64,000 nucleotides of DNA from Marinobacter persicus (GCF_002934325.1 NZ_PTIV01000013.1:1-64000), one strand, 5' to 3'. Shown: positions 25,834-36,101, numbered from the stretch's first letter. Translations and numbers: made by a program. The notes: generated from the letters alone by a model not told the origin.

Positions 25834-26146
25834 ACAACGGCTGCCGTTCTTCTAGTACAGAGTCTCTGAAATAGGGGTTGGTCAGGGAAGCTACGGTGAC
25901 GAGATCCACTGGGCGTGAAAACATTAATTCCAGGTCTTCTTTTAACCCAAAAAACGCTCCAGCTTTCTCGGTGGCCGTTAGTGCTGGATCAAAATCCACC
26001 AGAAAATCCAGATCACTGGATTCATTGAAGCGCCCTGTCGCAGCAGAGCCAAAAACACCAAGCGACAAAACACGGTGCTTTTCACAAAGCAGGCGAATGT
26101 CACCCTGCTTCTCTTGCAGCATTTTCAGTGCATCTAACGTAGCCAT
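25823..26146 (-). CDS. mntA: MntA-type nucleotidyltransferase antitoxin
   Basis: A 107-residue minimal nucleotidyltransferase with the GSx10DxD signature: GSAATGRFNESSDLD, then DFLVDFD. MntA-type antitoxins inactivate HepT by adding AMP to its Tyr. It is first in the operon and overlaps hepT, which supports the pairing. Confidence 0.9.
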   Translation of the reverse strand: MATLDALKMLQEKQGDIRLLCEKHRVLSLGVFGSAATGRFNESSDLDFLVDFDPALTATEKAGAFFGLKEDLELMFSRPVDLVTVASLTNPYFRDSVLEERQPLYAA

Positions 26147-26240
26147 ACTGTACCCAGTTGCTTACAGGGATATGCTTGGAGTTTAAGCCTTGCCCCCAAA
26201 ACAATAAAGAAAGCGGCGGCCGGAACGGCCAACATCCCTA

Positions 26241-27695
26241 TCAAAAATAAGGAATCAGCGACTCCCCATACAAATGCAGCTCCTCCAGAACCTGCATATG
26301 CGCCGGCGTCAGTGACGGATCGGCGGCAAGGCGCTGCAACTCATGACCGTAGGCTTCCAGCGATCGCCAGCCTTTCTTCGGCTGCATCAGCCGCTGGCTG
26401 CGGAACTGCTCCCAGCGTTCCCGCTCCTCGCTGGTGAGGGTGTGCGGATAATTCCGGGCGCGGTAGCGGAAGATCATTTCCGGCAGGCGTTCATCCTCGA
26501 AACGCACCGTTTCCACGTCCTCGCCCAGTTCTTCCACCGGCTTGCTCAGCAGCCAATCCAGCTTTTCCCGGTCACCCCGGCTGATGAAGCCGCCAGCGTA
26601 AAGTTGTTCGTCCGGATCGGTCAGGTCTGTGCCGTCGAAGCCTTGCTCAAACGCTTCGGCAATACGGGCAGACAGCCCCTCGGCAGCGCGCAGTTTGGCC
26701 AGGTTGGCGCGCAGCACTTCACCGTCCAGCTCCAGTTCCGCCAGCTTCTCCTTGGAGAGAGTGGAGAGCATGTTGGCCGGAGCCAGCACCGGACACTTAT
26801 TGACCTGGATGCCCTTTAGCGGAAAACGTGACACGCCCTCCCCGAGCTCCGCCTGCGAAGTAAACACCCGCTCACGTATCTGCTCAGGTGTGGCGGCGAT
26901 CAGCTCTTCAGGGTCTTCGCGCAAGTCGTACACCAGCACCTCGTTCTTGTTGGTGGGGTGTTCCGCCACTGGGGCGACCAGTGCGCAGCTGCCACGGCGG
27001 GCCGGGTATTTGCCGGAGATGTGGAAGACCGGCTTCATCGCGGCCACATCCAGCATCTGCCGGGCCGAGTGCTTGTCCTTGTTGTTCAGCACAAAGTCAT
27101 ACAGTTTTGGCTGCTTTTCCTTGATCATTTTCGCCACGGCAATGGTTGCCAGCACATCCGACATGGCATCGTGGGCCGCCTCGTGGGCGATGCCGTTGGC
27201 CACCGTCAGTTCCTCCAGCCTGAAACTGGGGCTGCCATCCTCCTTGCGCGGCCAGTTGATGCCTTCCGGGCGCAGGGCATAGGTCAGGCGTACCATGTCG
27301 ATGATGTCCCAGCGGGAATTACCGTTCTGCCATTCCCGGGCGTAGGGGTCACGCAGGTTGCGGTAAAGCGTGTGGCGGGTGACCTCGTCGTCAAAACGCA
27401 GGCTGTTGTAGCCCACGGCGCAGGTGCCAGGTTGGCTGAAGGCTTCGTTGATCTGGGCGATGAACTCCGCCTCGGGAAAGCCCTCCTCCAGCGCCTTTTG
27501 CGGGGTAATGCCAGTAATCAGGCAGGCCTGGGGCGCGGGCAGGTAATCGTCCGCCGGCTTGCAATAAATCACCAGAGGGTCTTCGATCACGTTCAGATCC
27601 GCATCGGTGCGCACGCCTGCGAACTGCGAAGGCCGGTCGTGTAACGGGTCCACACCAAAGGTTTCGTAATCGTGCCAATAAAATGTGCGGATCAA
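26241..27695 (-). CDS. sbcB: exodeoxyribonuclease I
   Basis: About 484 residues. The DEDD exonuclease begins TFYWHDYETFGVDP (metal-binding Asp and Glu), then YCKPADDYLPAP, GYNSLRFDDEVTRHTLYRN and HDAMSDVLATIA, followed by the SH3-like and helical C-terminal parts. ExoI degrades single-stranded DNA 3' to 5' in mismatch repair and recombination. I place the start at the TTG at 27695, 7 nt after GAGGAG, because the ATG-like longer frame has no family match before LIRTFYWH. Confidence 0.93.
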   Translation of the reverse strand: MIRTFYWHDYETFGVDPLHDRPSQFAGVRTDADLNVIEDPLVIYCKPADDYLPAPQACLITGITPQKALEEGFPEAEFIAQINEAFSQPGTCAVGYNSLRFDDEVTRHTLYRNLRDPYAREWQNGNSRWDIIDMVRLTYALRPEGINWPRKEDGSPSFRLEELTVANGIAHEAAHDAMSDVLATIAVAKMIKEKQPKLYDFVLNNKDKHSARQMLDVAAMKPVFHISGKYPARRGSCALVAPVAEHPTNKNEVLVYDLREDPEELIAATPEQIRERVFTSQAELGEGVSRFPLKGIQVNKCPVLAPANMLSTLSKEKLAELELDGEVLRANLAKLRAAEGLSARIAEAFEQGFDGTDLTDPDEQLYAGGFISRGDREKLDWLLSKPVEELGEDVETVRFEDERLPEMIFRYRARNYPHTLTSEERERWEQFRSQRLMQPKKGWRSLEAYGHELQRLAADPSLTPAHMQVLEELHLYGESLIPYF

Positions 27696-27832
27696 GGGAA
27701 GACTCCTCAGCCAAACGTTTTTCGGAATTCTGGGGTGGTCGGTAAAACTTTGCAAATCATTGATGTCGCTACTACCGACATATCTTTAGGCTGCTATACT
27801 CCCAAACTTTACCAATTAACAACTCCGGCGCA

Positions 27833-28864
27833 ATGACAACAAACATACTGATCTGCGACGACTCTTCCTTAGCCAGAAAACAGATGGCCCGTGCGCTGCC
27901 CCCGGGACTGGCCGACGACATCCTTTTCGCCCCTACCGGCGAGGACGCACTGAAGATGGTTCGGCAGGGCGGCGTGGACCTCCTGTTCCTGGACCTAAAC
28001 ATGCCGGGCCTCGACGGCTACCAGGTGCTGCAGACGATCCAGCAGGAAGACCTACCCGTACTCACCATCGTGGTCTCAGGTGACATCCAGCCGGAAGCAC
28101 GCGAGCGCGTGCGCAAACTGGGGGCCATTGATTTCATCAAGAAACCCACCGACACCGCCCATGTTGCCGAGCTGCTTGAGGAATACGGCTTTTACCGCCC
28201 CGGAGAGCTGGAGCAGAGCGCCCAGAAAGACGTCTGGCTGGATAGCGGCAACACGACCCGCAAACCGGAAATCTCCGTCAGCCTGAACGACTACCTGCAG
28301 GAAATCTCCAACGTCGCCATGGGCCGCTCCTCGGACCTGCTGGCCCGCCTGCTCAAAGTATTCGTCAAACAACCCATCCCCAACGTGGCTTTTATTGCGA
28401 CCTCTGAATTGAGCATGGCCATCTCCGCCGCCGAGCGTGAGCAGGAATATTCAGCCGTCTGCCAGGGCTTCACCGGCTCCGGGCTGGCCGGTGAAGCGCT
28501 GTTGCTGTTCGAAGACGCCAGTTTCCGCGAAATGGCAGAACTGCTCCACTACGACGTGCTCGAAGGTGAGTCAGTCAATGTGGAAGTGCTGATGGACATG
28601 TCCAGCATTCTGTTCGGCGCCTTTTTGAACGGCATCAGCGACCAGTTGAACATCAAGCTTGGCCTGGGGCACCCCACGGTACTTGGGCAACATCGCCCCA
28701 TTGGCGAGCTACTGGAACACCATCGCAAGCGCGAAGAGCAGCTGCTGGCGATCGAGATCAGCTACGCCATTGAAAACCGGGATATCCACTGCGACATGCT
28801 GATTCTGTTCACCGAAGAATCGATCCCGTTCCTGCAAAAACAGCTCAAATACCTGGTGGATTAA
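27833..28864 (+). CDS. response regulator with C-terminal CheC-like phosphatase domain
   Basis: This 343-residue cytosolic protein starts with a receiver domain: ILICDDSSLARK acidic pair, the phospho-acceptor Asp in LFLDLNMPG and the lysine in FIKKPTD. From about residue 150 follows a CheC/CheX-type domain with one E-x2-N signature (LQEISNVAMG) and a proline in VKQPIPNV. The second half-site lacks E-x2-N. It may dephosphorylate a regulator or itself signal to the cyclase that starts 2 nt downstream. Confidence 0.83.
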   Translation: MTTNILICDDSSLARKQMARALPPGLADDILFAPTGEDALKMVRQGGVDLLFLDLNMPGLDGYQVLQTIQQEDLPVLTIVVSGDIQPEARERVRKLGAIDFIKKPTDTAHVAELLEEYGFYRPGELEQSAQKDVWLDSGNTTRKPEISVSLNDYLQEISNVAMGRSSDLLARLLKVFVKQPIPNVAFIATSELSMAISAAEREQEYSAVCQGFTGSGLAGEALLLFEDASFREMAELLHYDVLEGESVNVEVLMDMSSILFGAFLNGISDQLNIKLGLGHPTVLGQHRPIGELLEHHRKREEQLLAIEISYAIENRDIHCDMLILFTEESIPFLQKQLKYLVD

Positions 28865-28866
28865 CC

Positions 28867-29835
28867 ATGACGTTGACAACCCCGGACACAGACGCCTTCC
28901 ACTGGCTGGTGGACATGCTCGAATCCGTTGAGGTCGGCCTGGTGGTGCTGGACCTTGATTTCCGCGTGCAGGCCTGGAACGGTTTCATGGAAAACCACAG
29001 CGGCATCACCGCCAGCCAGATCCGCGAAAAGGTCTTGTTTGATGCCTTCCCTGACATCCCAGAAGCCTGGCTGAAGCGCAAAGTGGATTCCGTGGTGATG
29101 CTGAACACCCGGGCCTTCACCTCCTGGGAACAGCGCCGGTACCTGTTCAAGTTCCGCAACACCCGTCCGATCACCGGCACCGAAGAGTACATGTTCCAGA
29201 ACCTGACCATCAGCCCGTTGACCAATACCAACGGCCAAGTGGATAAGGTGTGCCTGCTTGTGTATGACGTCACCGAATTCGCCAGTAGCAAACGTGCCCT
29301 GGAGCGGGCCAACGAACAGCTGGCGAAACTCAGCAAGACTGATCGCCTCACCGGCCTGCTCAACCGCGGCACCTGGGAAAACCTGGTGGATGTGGAATTC
29401 GGCCGATACCGGCGCTATGGCAACCCCACCAGCCTGGTGATGTTCGACATCGATCACTTCAAGAAAGTGAACGACACCCACGGCCACCTGGCCGGCGACG
29501 AGGTCATCCGTCACGCCGCCCAAACCACCCAGGACGCCATTCGTCATACCGACAGCGCCGGCCGCTATGGGGGTGAGGAGTTTGGTCTCATCCTGCCCGA
29601 AACCGATGGAGATGGGGCTGCCATCATTTGCGACCGCATACGCATGGCCATTGAAAACAGCGTGGTAAAAACCACCGTCGCGGATATCCAGTACACCATC
29701 AGTGTGGGCATTGCGGAACTGGATTCGCAGCCGGAAAACTACATGCAGTGGCTGCAGAGAGCCGATGAGGCGTTATACGAGGCGAAGGAAGGTGGGCGTA
29801 ATCGGGTGGTGGTTTATCATGGGTGGGGAGTCTAA
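28867..29835 (+). CDS. PAS-GGDEF diguanylate cyclase
   Basis: This 322-residue protein has an N-terminal PAS sensor (VEVGLVVLDLDFRVQAWN, about residues 20-135) and a C-terminal GGDEF domain with DRLTGLLNRGTWE, FDIDHFKKVND and the active GGEEF at 235-239. An RHTD inhibitory I-site lies five residues before it, so product feedback is expected. It makes cyclic di-GMP from GTP. It lies 2 nt after the receiver-CheC gene, making a probable signalling operon. No membrane segment is seen. Confidence 0.93.
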   Translation: MTLTTPDTDAFHWLVDMLESVEVGLVVLDLDFRVQAWNGFMENHSGITASQIREKVLFDAFPDIPEAWLKRKVDSVVMLNTRAFTSWEQRRYLFKFRNTRPITGTEEYMFQNLTISPLTNTNGQVDKVCLLVYDVTEFASSKRALERANEQLAKLSKTDRLTGLLNRGTWENLVDVEFGRYRRYGNPTSLVMFDIDHFKKVNDTHGHLAGDEVIRHAAQTTQDAIRHTDSAGRYGGEEFGLILPETDGDGAAIICDRIRMAIENSVVKTTVADIQYTISVGIAELDSQPENYMQWLQRADEALYEAKEGGRNRVVVYHGWGV

Positions 29836-29836
29836 T

Positions 29837-29865
29837 TTCCCCTCTCCCATGATGAGAGAGGGGAA
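29837..29865. terminator. stem-loop between convergent genes
   Basis: TTCCCCTCTC and GAGAGGGGAA form a perfect 10-bp stem with a 9-nt loop between the stops of the diguanylate cyclase and the convergent mvaT gene. It probably ends both transcripts, though no long T-run follows. Confidence 0.6.
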
Positions 29866-29876
29866 TGGCGTAGGCT

Positions 29877-30242
29877 TTATTCAGCCCAGCTCTGTACAGC
29901 TTCCTTACCCCACTTCTCACGCCACTCGTTCAGAGTCTTGTGATTGCCGCCCCGGGTTTTAACCACTTCGCCGGTGTGCGGGTTCTTGTAGGTTTTCATT
30001 GGGCGCTTGGCACGGGTGCCAGTTGATGCATCGGCTTTAGCGCCTGCAACGGATGGATCAATCGCTGCCAGAATCTGCAAAACATCTTTCGGGGATTTGT
30101 CGTATTTCTTCATCAAATCCCGAACTTCATTTTCAAAATCCAGATCCGCTTTCAGGGTCTGGTCCTGCTCCAGCTTTTGCAGTTCTTCCGCCAGTTGTTC
30201 CATCAACTGTTTTTTCTGGTAGTAATCGTTGATCTTGGCCAT
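29877..30242 (-). CDS. mvaT: MvaT/H-NS-family xenogeneic silencer
   Basis: A 121-residue nucleoid protein. It has an N-terminal coiled-coil oligomerisation half (QLMEQLAEELQKLEQDQ) and a C-terminal DNA-binding part with KTYKNPHTGEVVKTRGGNHK and LNEWREKWG, almost the MvaT/TurB signature. MvaT proteins silence AT-rich acquired DNA. The start at 30242 gives the family N-terminus MAKINDYY; upstream codons are not conserved. It sits at the edge of the variable polysaccharide region, a natural target. The upstream 60 nt are very AT-rich. Confidence 0.9.
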   Translation of the reverse strand: MAKINDYYQKKQLMEQLAEELQKLEQDQTLKADLDFENEVRDLMKKYDKSPKDVLQILAAIDPSVAGAKADASTGTRAKRPMKTYKNPHTGEVVKTRGGNHKTLNEWREKWGKEAVQSWAE

Positions 30243-30373
30243 GTAAATTAAACCTCTGTTCCGAATTGATAACAAATAATCAGTGCTTCCTGCGTCCAAC
30301 AATCATAATAAACAATTTGAAAACAAGCAAAGTTATTTATTTACTTATTTGAAATGAGGATCACACTTCTGAT

Positions 30374-32305
30374 TTATGAATTCAGGTGAACCACTTTCGA
30401 AGAATCCGAAACATCGATATCAGCGCCATGGCACCAAACCAGATCCGCCATATCACTGCTGGGCGTATAAGCTGTTTTGGCCTTTTTCAGAAGTGTAACA
30501 ACCGCATCGCAGTCAAAGTTATGACTCGCCTGGGTGAACTCAGCCAAAAAGGCTTCCAGTTCACGCCAGGGCAGAGACACCTCACGTGCCATCATAATAC
30601 GGGGATGCGCCGTGCCTTGCGGGTCATCACCAATCAATAACTCTTCATACAGTTTTTCACCCGGGCGCAAACCGGAAAAGACAATCTCAATGTCGCCATC
30701 CGGGTTATTTTCATCTTTTTCATCCAGACCCATCAAATGAATCATTTTACGGGCCAGATCAACAATCTTCACCGGCTCACCCATATCCAGCACAAATACT
30801 TCACCGCCCTGCCCCATACTGCCGGCCTGCAATACCAACTGGCTGGCTTCTGGGATGGTCATGAAATAACGGATAATATCCGGGTGAGTCACGGTTACCG
30901 GGCCACCGTCGCGAATCTGGTCACGGAACAGGGGCACCACAGACCCGGATGAGCCCAGCACATTGCCAAAACGCACCATGGAAAACACCGTGTCTGATTG
31001 CCGCTGGGCCAGCCCCTGCAGCACCAGTTCCGCCATGCGCTTACTGGCGCCCATGACGTTGGTGGGGCGGACGGCCTTGTCGGTTGAGATCAACACAAAG
31101 CGTTCCACCCCGCAGGCGATGGCCGCCTCTGCCGCATGCCACGTACCAAACACGTTATTCTGAACGCCTTCAATCACGTTGTGCTCTACCAGCGGTACGT
31201 GCTTGTAGGCAGCAGCGTGATAGACCGTGTTCACCTCAAACGCCTTCATCACCGCCTCACAGCGGCGACGGTGAGCCACGTTGCCCAGCAGGGCATGGAT
31301 TTTCACATCCAGGCACTCAATCTCGTTAATCGCCTGCAACTCACGCTCAATGTTATACAGCGAAAATTCGCATTGCTCGAACAGAACCAACACTCGTGGG
31401 CGATGCTGAAGAATCTGCCGGCATAGCTCAGACCCAATAGAACCACCCGCGCCGGTAACCAACACCGACTTACCATAAAGGCTTTCCGCCACCTGGGCGT
31501 TGTCCGGCCGCACCGGGTCACGCCCCAGAAGGTCTTCAATTTCCAGATCCCGGATGTCGTTAATGCGCTTCTGGCCCGCCACCAATTCCGACATGCTGGG
31601 TACGGTTTGCACTGGCACCGAGAGAGGTTCCAGTTGCCTGAGCAAGCGCCGGCGATCCACCCCGGAGTCGGCATCCAGCGCCAACAGCAAACGCTCGGCC
31701 CGGCGCAGCTCCACCGCCGTTTCGATGTAGTCAATGTCATACACCGGCAAGTCATTGATCAGGGCCTTGTGGTTGCCGGAGTTGAAACTGATGAAAGCCA
31801 CGGGATGAAATTCCGTGCCCTGCTGCAACGCCTGGCACAGCTGCAGACCGGTTTCACCGGCACCAACGATAATCACACGTTCCTTGTTGTGACGACGCGG
31901 GCGCGAAACAATCATGCGAATACTCATGCGGCTGCCGGCCACAAAAATGAACGCCAGCGCCGCATAGATAACCGGCACGGAGCGAGGCACCGCCACCTCA
32001 AACCAGAACCCAAGAAAGATCAGCGCAAGGGCCGAACACGCCACACCCAGGACCACCGTTCCGAAGGCCTTGTCGCTCAGGTAACGCACCACCGCCCGGT
32101 ACAGCCCAAGGCGAACAAACAAGGCCACCGTGAAGACGACCGTCAGGCCACAGACCAGCAATGTGTCCAGGTTCGGCACCCAGGGCCACTGATCCAGACG
32201 CAACGCAAACGACGCCCACAGCGCAAACGACAGGGCGATCACGTCTGCCATAACGGATATCAGGCGCTTATGCAGACGCGGCAGATTCAGGAACTTCTGG
32301 AACAT
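30374..32305 (-). CDS. WbpM/FlaA1-type membrane nucleotide-sugar 4,6-dehydratase
   Basis: A 643-residue inner-membrane enzyme with about four N-terminal transmembrane segments, a first Rossmann domain (VIIVGAGETGLQL) and a C-terminal dehydratase domain (VLVTGAGGSIGSEL). Its active-site block STDKAVRPTNVMGASKRMAE has methionine where soluble SDRs have tyrosine, the S-M-K pattern described for WbpM. It makes UDP-4-keto-6-deoxy-GlcNAc for surface polysaccharide. It is the promoter-distal end of the polysaccharide cluster, as wbpM is in Pseudomonas. Confidence 0.9.
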   Translation of the reverse strand: MFQKFLNLPRLHKRLISVMADVIALSFALWASFALRLDQWPWVPNLDTLLVCGLTVVFTVALFVRLGLYRAVVRYLSDKAFGTVVLGVACSALALIFLGFWFEVAVPRSVPVIYAALAFIFVAGSRMSIRMIVSRPRRHNKERVIIVGAGETGLQLCQALQQGTEFHPVAFISFNSGNHKALINDLPVYDIDYIETAVELRRAERLLLALDADSGVDRRRLLRQLEPLSVPVQTVPSMSELVAGQKRINDIRDLEIEDLLGRDPVRPDNAQVAESLYGKSVLVTGAGGSIGSELCRQILQHRPRVLVLFEQCEFSLYNIERELQAINEIECLDVKIHALLGNVAHRRRCEAVMKAFEVNTVYHAAAYKHVPLVEHNVIEGVQNNVFGTWHAAEAAIACGVERFVLISTDKAVRPTNVMGASKRMAELVLQGLAQRQSDTVFSMVRFGNVLGSSGSVVPLFRDQIRDGGPVTVTHPDIIRYFMTIPEASQLVLQAGSMGQGGEVFVLDMGEPVKIVDLARKMIHLMGLDEKDENNPDGDIEIVFSGLRPGEKLYEELLIGDDPQGTAHPRIMMAREVSLPWRELEAFLAEFTQASHNFDCDAVVTLLKKAKTAYTPSSDMADLVWCHGADIDVSDSSKVVHLNS

Positions 32306-32337
32306 GCTAATCAGTCCTTTAAAGACAACTGCATTTT

Positions 32338-33087
32338 TTACCGCCCCACGAGCTTGCCGACTATCTCTTTGATCGCCCGGCTACTGCCGTCCAGTGCATC
32401 GGTATGAGGCAGCCACAAGCGCCAGGAGGGAGCACCACGCACTTCATGATCTGTGGCGGCGGGTATAACCTCCAGCCCTTGCGCTTCAAACAAAGCCACA
32501 GAGCGCGGCATATGCAGGGCTGAAGTAACCAGCAATATCCGGTTGATACCCCACTCTGCCAGAATCTCAGCCGTAAACTTCGCATTCTGGGTGGTATTAC
32601 GGCTCTCTTCTTCAAGCACCATGGCCGAATCCGGCACACCCAGGTCCGACATAAACCGGCGCATACTCTCGGCCGACGAATTGGCACTGAAGCGAGGATC
32701 ATGCCCCCCTGTCAAAATCAGCAATGGCGCCTTGCCGGCCTCGTAAAGGCGGGCGCCGTGCCATTCCCGATCAGAAGCTGCGCCCAGGTTTGGGTAGGCC
32801 TGGCCATACTGCATGGGCCAGGTTCCCCCTCCCAGCACCACAATGGCTTCCGCCTCCGGGGTGGCCTCCACGCTCATGGGCGGGTTCTGGTTTTCCAGAT
32901 AACCGCGCACTGCATAGCTGGTAACGGGCAAAGACCACACCCACAACCAGGCCAAAGACAAAACGCCAAACACCATCGCAAGGCGACGAAGGCCGAGAAA
33001 GCCCGCGATGAGTGCCAGCAGGCCTCCCAGGAGCGCGGAGCCCAAGGGCGAAATAACGGCAATGGCCAGTTTAGAAATCATGAACAT
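32338..33087 (-). CDS. YdcF/ElyC-family (DUF218) membrane protein
   Basis: This 249-residue protein has two N-terminal transmembrane segments and a DUF218 domain: EAIVVLGGGTWP, LLILTGGHDPR, VLEEESRNTTQNA and LLVTSALHMPRS. ElyC/SanA-type DUF218 proteins affect cell-envelope integrity and peptidoglycan or lipid-carrier handling. It starts 17 nt from repeat R1, and a second remnant of a similar N-terminus lies at 40142-40288. Confidence 0.8.
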   Translation of the reverse strand: MFMISKLAIAVISPLGSALLGGLLALIAGFLGLRRLAMVFGVLSLAWLWVWSLPVTSYAVRGYLENQNPPMSVEATPEAEAIVVLGGGTWPMQYGQAYPNLGAASDREWHGARLYEAGKAPLLILTGGHDPRFSANSSAESMRRFMSDLGVPDSAMVLEEESRNTTQNAKFTAEILAEWGINRILLVTSALHMPRSVALFEAQGLEVIPAATDHEVRGAPSWRLWLPHTDALDGSSRAIKEIVGKLVGR

Positions 33088-33103
33088 CTAAAGACTCTTT
33101 TTT

Positions 33104-33206
33104 GCCACGGAATCCACGGAAGAACACGGAAGGAACCACCAAAAGAAAAGATACAAAGAGTGTTTTGTCTTTTGATTTTTCCGTGTTCTTCCGTGGATTC
33201 CGTGGC
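33104..33206. repeat. inverted repeat element R1 (CCACGGA family)
   Basis: The left arm starts GCCACGGAATCCACGGAA and the right arm is its perfect complement; 28 bases of each arm pair, around a roughly 45-nt AT-rich centre. It lies between ydcF and pgm. It is the first of five full elements confined to 33-46 kb. Confidence 0.85.
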
Positions 33207-33217
33207 TAATAAATCTC

Positions 33218-34789
33218 TTAAAGCAGCCCTTCAGCCTGCCCGAAAATCCGCTCCAGGTGCTCCGGCCCCACAAAGCTCTCCGCGTATATCTTGCAAAGAT
33301 CCTCTGTACCACTGGGCCGTGCGGCGAACCAGCCATTTTTGGTCGTCACTTTCAGGCCGCCGATGGCTGCCCCATTGCCCGGCGCTTCGGTGAACACACC
33401 CAACACCGGGTCCCCAGCCAACTCACTGAACGGCACATCGTCGGGCTTAAGAGCTTTCAGGCGCTGCTTTTGCTCGGCGGTCGCGGGAAAGTCCTTGCGC
33501 TGATAGTGGGGCGCACCGTGCTGCTCGGTGAGCTCACGGTAATAATCACTTGGCAACTTACCGGTTTTCGCGGTGATCTCCGCCGCCAGCAGGCAAAGGA
33601 TGATGCCGTCCTTGTCCGTGCTCCAGGGTTTGCCGTCAAAGGTCAGGAAGCTGGCACCAGCGCTTTCTTCGCCGCCAAAAGCCAACCGGCCCTGGTGCAG
33701 CCCTTCAACAAACCACTTGAAACCCACCGGCACTTCGTACAAGTCCCGGCCGTTGGCCGCCACCACCCGGTCAATCATCGAAGACGACACCAGGGTTTTG
33801 CCAATGGCCAAACTCGCGGGCCACTGTTCACGGTGTTTGAGCAGATAATCCACGCACACGGCCAGGTAATGATTCGGGTTCATCAGCCCCGCCGCATCCA
33901 CAATACCATGGCGATCGGCGTCCGGATCATTACCAAAAGCCAGGTCAAACCGGTCGCGGATTTTCAGCAGATTGGCCATGGCCGCCGTGCTGGAGCAATC
34001 CATACGGATCTTGCCATCGTGGTCTGGCGGCATGAACGCAAAGGCCGGGTCCAGGGTGCGGTTTACCACCTCAAGCTGAAGGCCGTAATACTCAGCCAGC
34101 GCTTCCCATACCGCCAGCGCGGAGCCGCCCATGGGGTCCACGCCAATCTTCAGGCCTGAGGCGGCAATAGCGGGCATGTCCACTACCTCACCCAGCGCCT
34201 GCACGTATTCGCCCACATAATCGAAGCGTTCCGCTTCCACCACGGCGATACGACGTGGCGATGTACGAACACCCGCCAGGCCAGTCGCCAGGAATTCATT
34301 GGCACGGGCTTCTATCCAGCCAGTCGCGTCGGTGCCTGCCGGCCCTCCATCCGGGCCGTTGTACTTGATACCACCGTCTTCCGGCGGATTGTGGGAAGGC
34401 GTAATAATCAGCCCGTCCGCCAGCTCACCAGAACCGGCCCCGTTGTGGCGCAAAATCGCGTGGGATACCAGCGGCGTCGGTGTATAACCACCGGCAGAGT
34501 CCACCCGCATCCGCACATCATTGCCTGAAAGCACCTCCAGCACCGAATCCATCGCCGGGCCAGACAGCGCGTGGGTATCTTTCCCAACGTAAAGCGGTCC
34601 GGTGATCCCCTGCTCCCGGCGCCAGTCCACCACCGCCTGGGTAATGGCCAGGATGTGGTATCGGTTAAAACTGCCCTTAAGCGAACAGCCCCGGTGGCCG
34701 GAGGTGCCAAAAGTCACCTTCTCTGAAGGCTCATCCGGATTCGGTGTACGCTCGGCGTAGGCGGCGAGGATCTTGTTAATTTCTGGCAT
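33218..34789 (-). CDS. pgm: phosphoglucomutase
   Basis: A 523-residue alpha-D-phosphohexomutase interconverting glucose 1- and 6-phosphate, feeding UDP- and dTDP-sugars of this cluster. It shows [10 protein letters not shown], the phosphoserine loop [14 protein letters not shown], the metal loop NDPDADRHG, the GGEESAG specificity loop and the [10 protein letters not shown] phosphate-binding loop. It is slightly shorter than the usual 546 residues at the N-terminus. Repeats R1 and R2 lie on either side. Confidence 0.94.
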   Translation of the reverse strand: MPEINKILAAYAERTPNPDEPSEKVTFGTSGHRGCSLKGSFNRYHILAITQAVVDWRREQGITGPLYVGKDTHALSGPAMDSVLEVLSGNDVRMRVDSAGGYTPTPLVSHAILRHNGAGSGELADGLIITPSHNPPEDGGIKYNGPDGGPAGTDATGWIEARANEFLATGLAGVRTSPRRIAVVEAERFDYVGEYVQALGEVVDMPAIAASGLKIGVDPMGGSALAVWEALAEYYGLQLEVVNRTLDPAFAFMPPDHDGKIRMDCSSTAAMANLLKIRDRFDLAFGNDPDADRHGIVDAAGLMNPNHYLAVCVDYLLKHREQWPASLAIGKTLVSSSMIDRVVAANGRDLYEVPVGFKWFVEGLHQGRLAFGGEESAGASFLTFDGKPWSTDKDGIILCLLAAEITAKTGKLPSDYYRELTEQHGAPHYQRKDFPATAEQKQRLKALKPDDVPFSELAGDPVLGVFTEAPGNGAAIGGLKVTTKNGWFAARPSGTEDLCKIYAESFVGPEHLERIFGQAEGLL

Positions 34790-34806
34790 GATATTCCTTA
34801 TATTCA

Positions 34807-34914
34807 GCCACGGAATCCACGGAAGAACACGGAAGGAAAAGAATTAATGATTGTTTAGCCACTAAATTGTCTTTATCTTTTGCTTTTTCCGTGTTCTTCC
34901 GTGGATTCCGTGGC
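34807..34914. repeat. inverted repeat element R2 (CCACGGA family)
   Basis: Same arms as R1 (GCCACGGAATCCACGGAA and complement), 108 bp in all, with a different AT-rich centre. It lies between ugd and pgm and may act as a hairpin in their shared transcript. Confidence 0.85.
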
Positions 34915-34934
34915 AACAATTTCTTTATCTTTCT

Positions 34935-36101
34935 TCAGTCACTGCCAAACAGGTCACGGGTATAAACTTTCTCTTCCACGTCCGCCAGATTCTCACTCCG
35001 GCGGTTGGCCACAATCACATCCGCTTCTTTCTTGAAGGCATCGAGGTCACGAACCACCCGGGAGTTGAAGAAATCGTCTTCCTTCAGCTCAGGCTCGTAA
35101 ACGATTACTTCAATGCCCTTGGCCTTGATCCGTTTCATAATGCCCTGAATGGCGGATGCCCGGAAGTTGTCAGAGCCAGATTTCATCACCAGACGATACA
35201 CGCCCACCACCTGCGGCTTGCGGGCCAGGATGTCATCGGCGATGAAGTCCTTGCGGGTGCGGTTTGCATCCACAATAGCCTTGATCAGGTTGTTGGGCAC
35301 TTCTTCGTAGTTGGCCAGCAACTGCTTGGTGTCTTTCGGCAGGCAGTAGCCGCCGTAGCCAAACGACGGGTTGTTGTAGTGGTCACCAATGCGCGGGTCC
35401 AGGCCAACACCGTCGATGATCTGCTGCGTATTCAGCCCATGCCGCATGGCGTATGTATCTAATTCATTAAAGTAGGCAACACGCATAGCCAAGTAGGTAT
35501 TGGAGAACAGCTTAATCGCTTCAGCTTCAGTACTATCAGTAAACAAAACTGGCGCATCTTTTTTGATCGCACCTTGCGTCAACAGGTCAGCAAACACCTC
35601 CGCGCGCTTAGATCGCTCACCTACGATTATTCGAGACGGGTATAAGTTGTCACGCAAGGCACTGCCTTCACGCAAAAACTCAGGTGAGAATAGAACGTTG
35701 TTAGTCTCAAACCGCTCACAAACCTCGCGGGTATACCCCACCGGCACCGTGGACTTAATCACCATCACCGCACCGGGATTGATCGCCATTACATCCTGGA
35801 TGACAGATTCCACCGTTTTGGTGTTGAAGTAGTTGGTCTGCGGGTCGTAGTCGGTGGGCGTGGCAATCACCACGTAATCCGCACCTTTATACGCCTGCTC
35901 CTTGTCCAGAGTGGCGGCGAAGTTCAGGTCTTTATTGGCCAGAAAATCGGAGATTTCGGCATCAATAATCGGACTCTTGCGATTATTCAGCAGCTCGACT
36001 TTCTCCGGATCAATATCCAGCGCAACCACTTCGTTGTGCTGGGCCAACAGCATGGCGTTAGACAGACCCACATAGCCGGTGCCAGCAATGGCGATTTTCA
36101 T
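34935..36101 (-). CDS. ugd: UDP-glucose 6-dehydrogenase
   Basis: A 388-residue cytosolic NAD-dependent enzyme that oxidises UDP-glucose to UDP-glucuronate. It begins [20 protein letters not shown], has [20 protein letters not shown] and the catalytic cysteine in [15 protein letters not shown]. Length and motifs match the short Ugd class. It supplies glucuronate for the surface polysaccharide and marks the left edge of the 10-kb accessory block. Confidence 0.95.
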   Translation of the reverse strand: MKIAIAGTGYVGLSNAMLLAQHNEVVALDIDPEKVELLNNRKSPIIDAEISDFLANKDLNFAATLDKEQAYKGADYVVIATPTDYDPQTNYFNTKTVESVIQDVMAINPGAVMVIKSTVPVGYTREVCERFETNNVLFSPEFLREGSALRDNLYPSRIIVGERSKRAEVFADLLTQGAIKKDAPVLFTDSTEAEAIKLFSNTYLAMRVAYFNELDTYAMRHGLNTQQIIDGVGLDPRIGDHYNNPSFGYGGYCLPKDTKQLLANYEEVPNNLIKAIVDANRTRKDFIADDILARKPQVVGVYRLVMKSGSDNFRASAIQGIMKRIKAKGIEVIVYEPELKEDDFFNSRVVRDLDAFKKEADVIVANRRSENLADVEEKVYTRDLFGSD

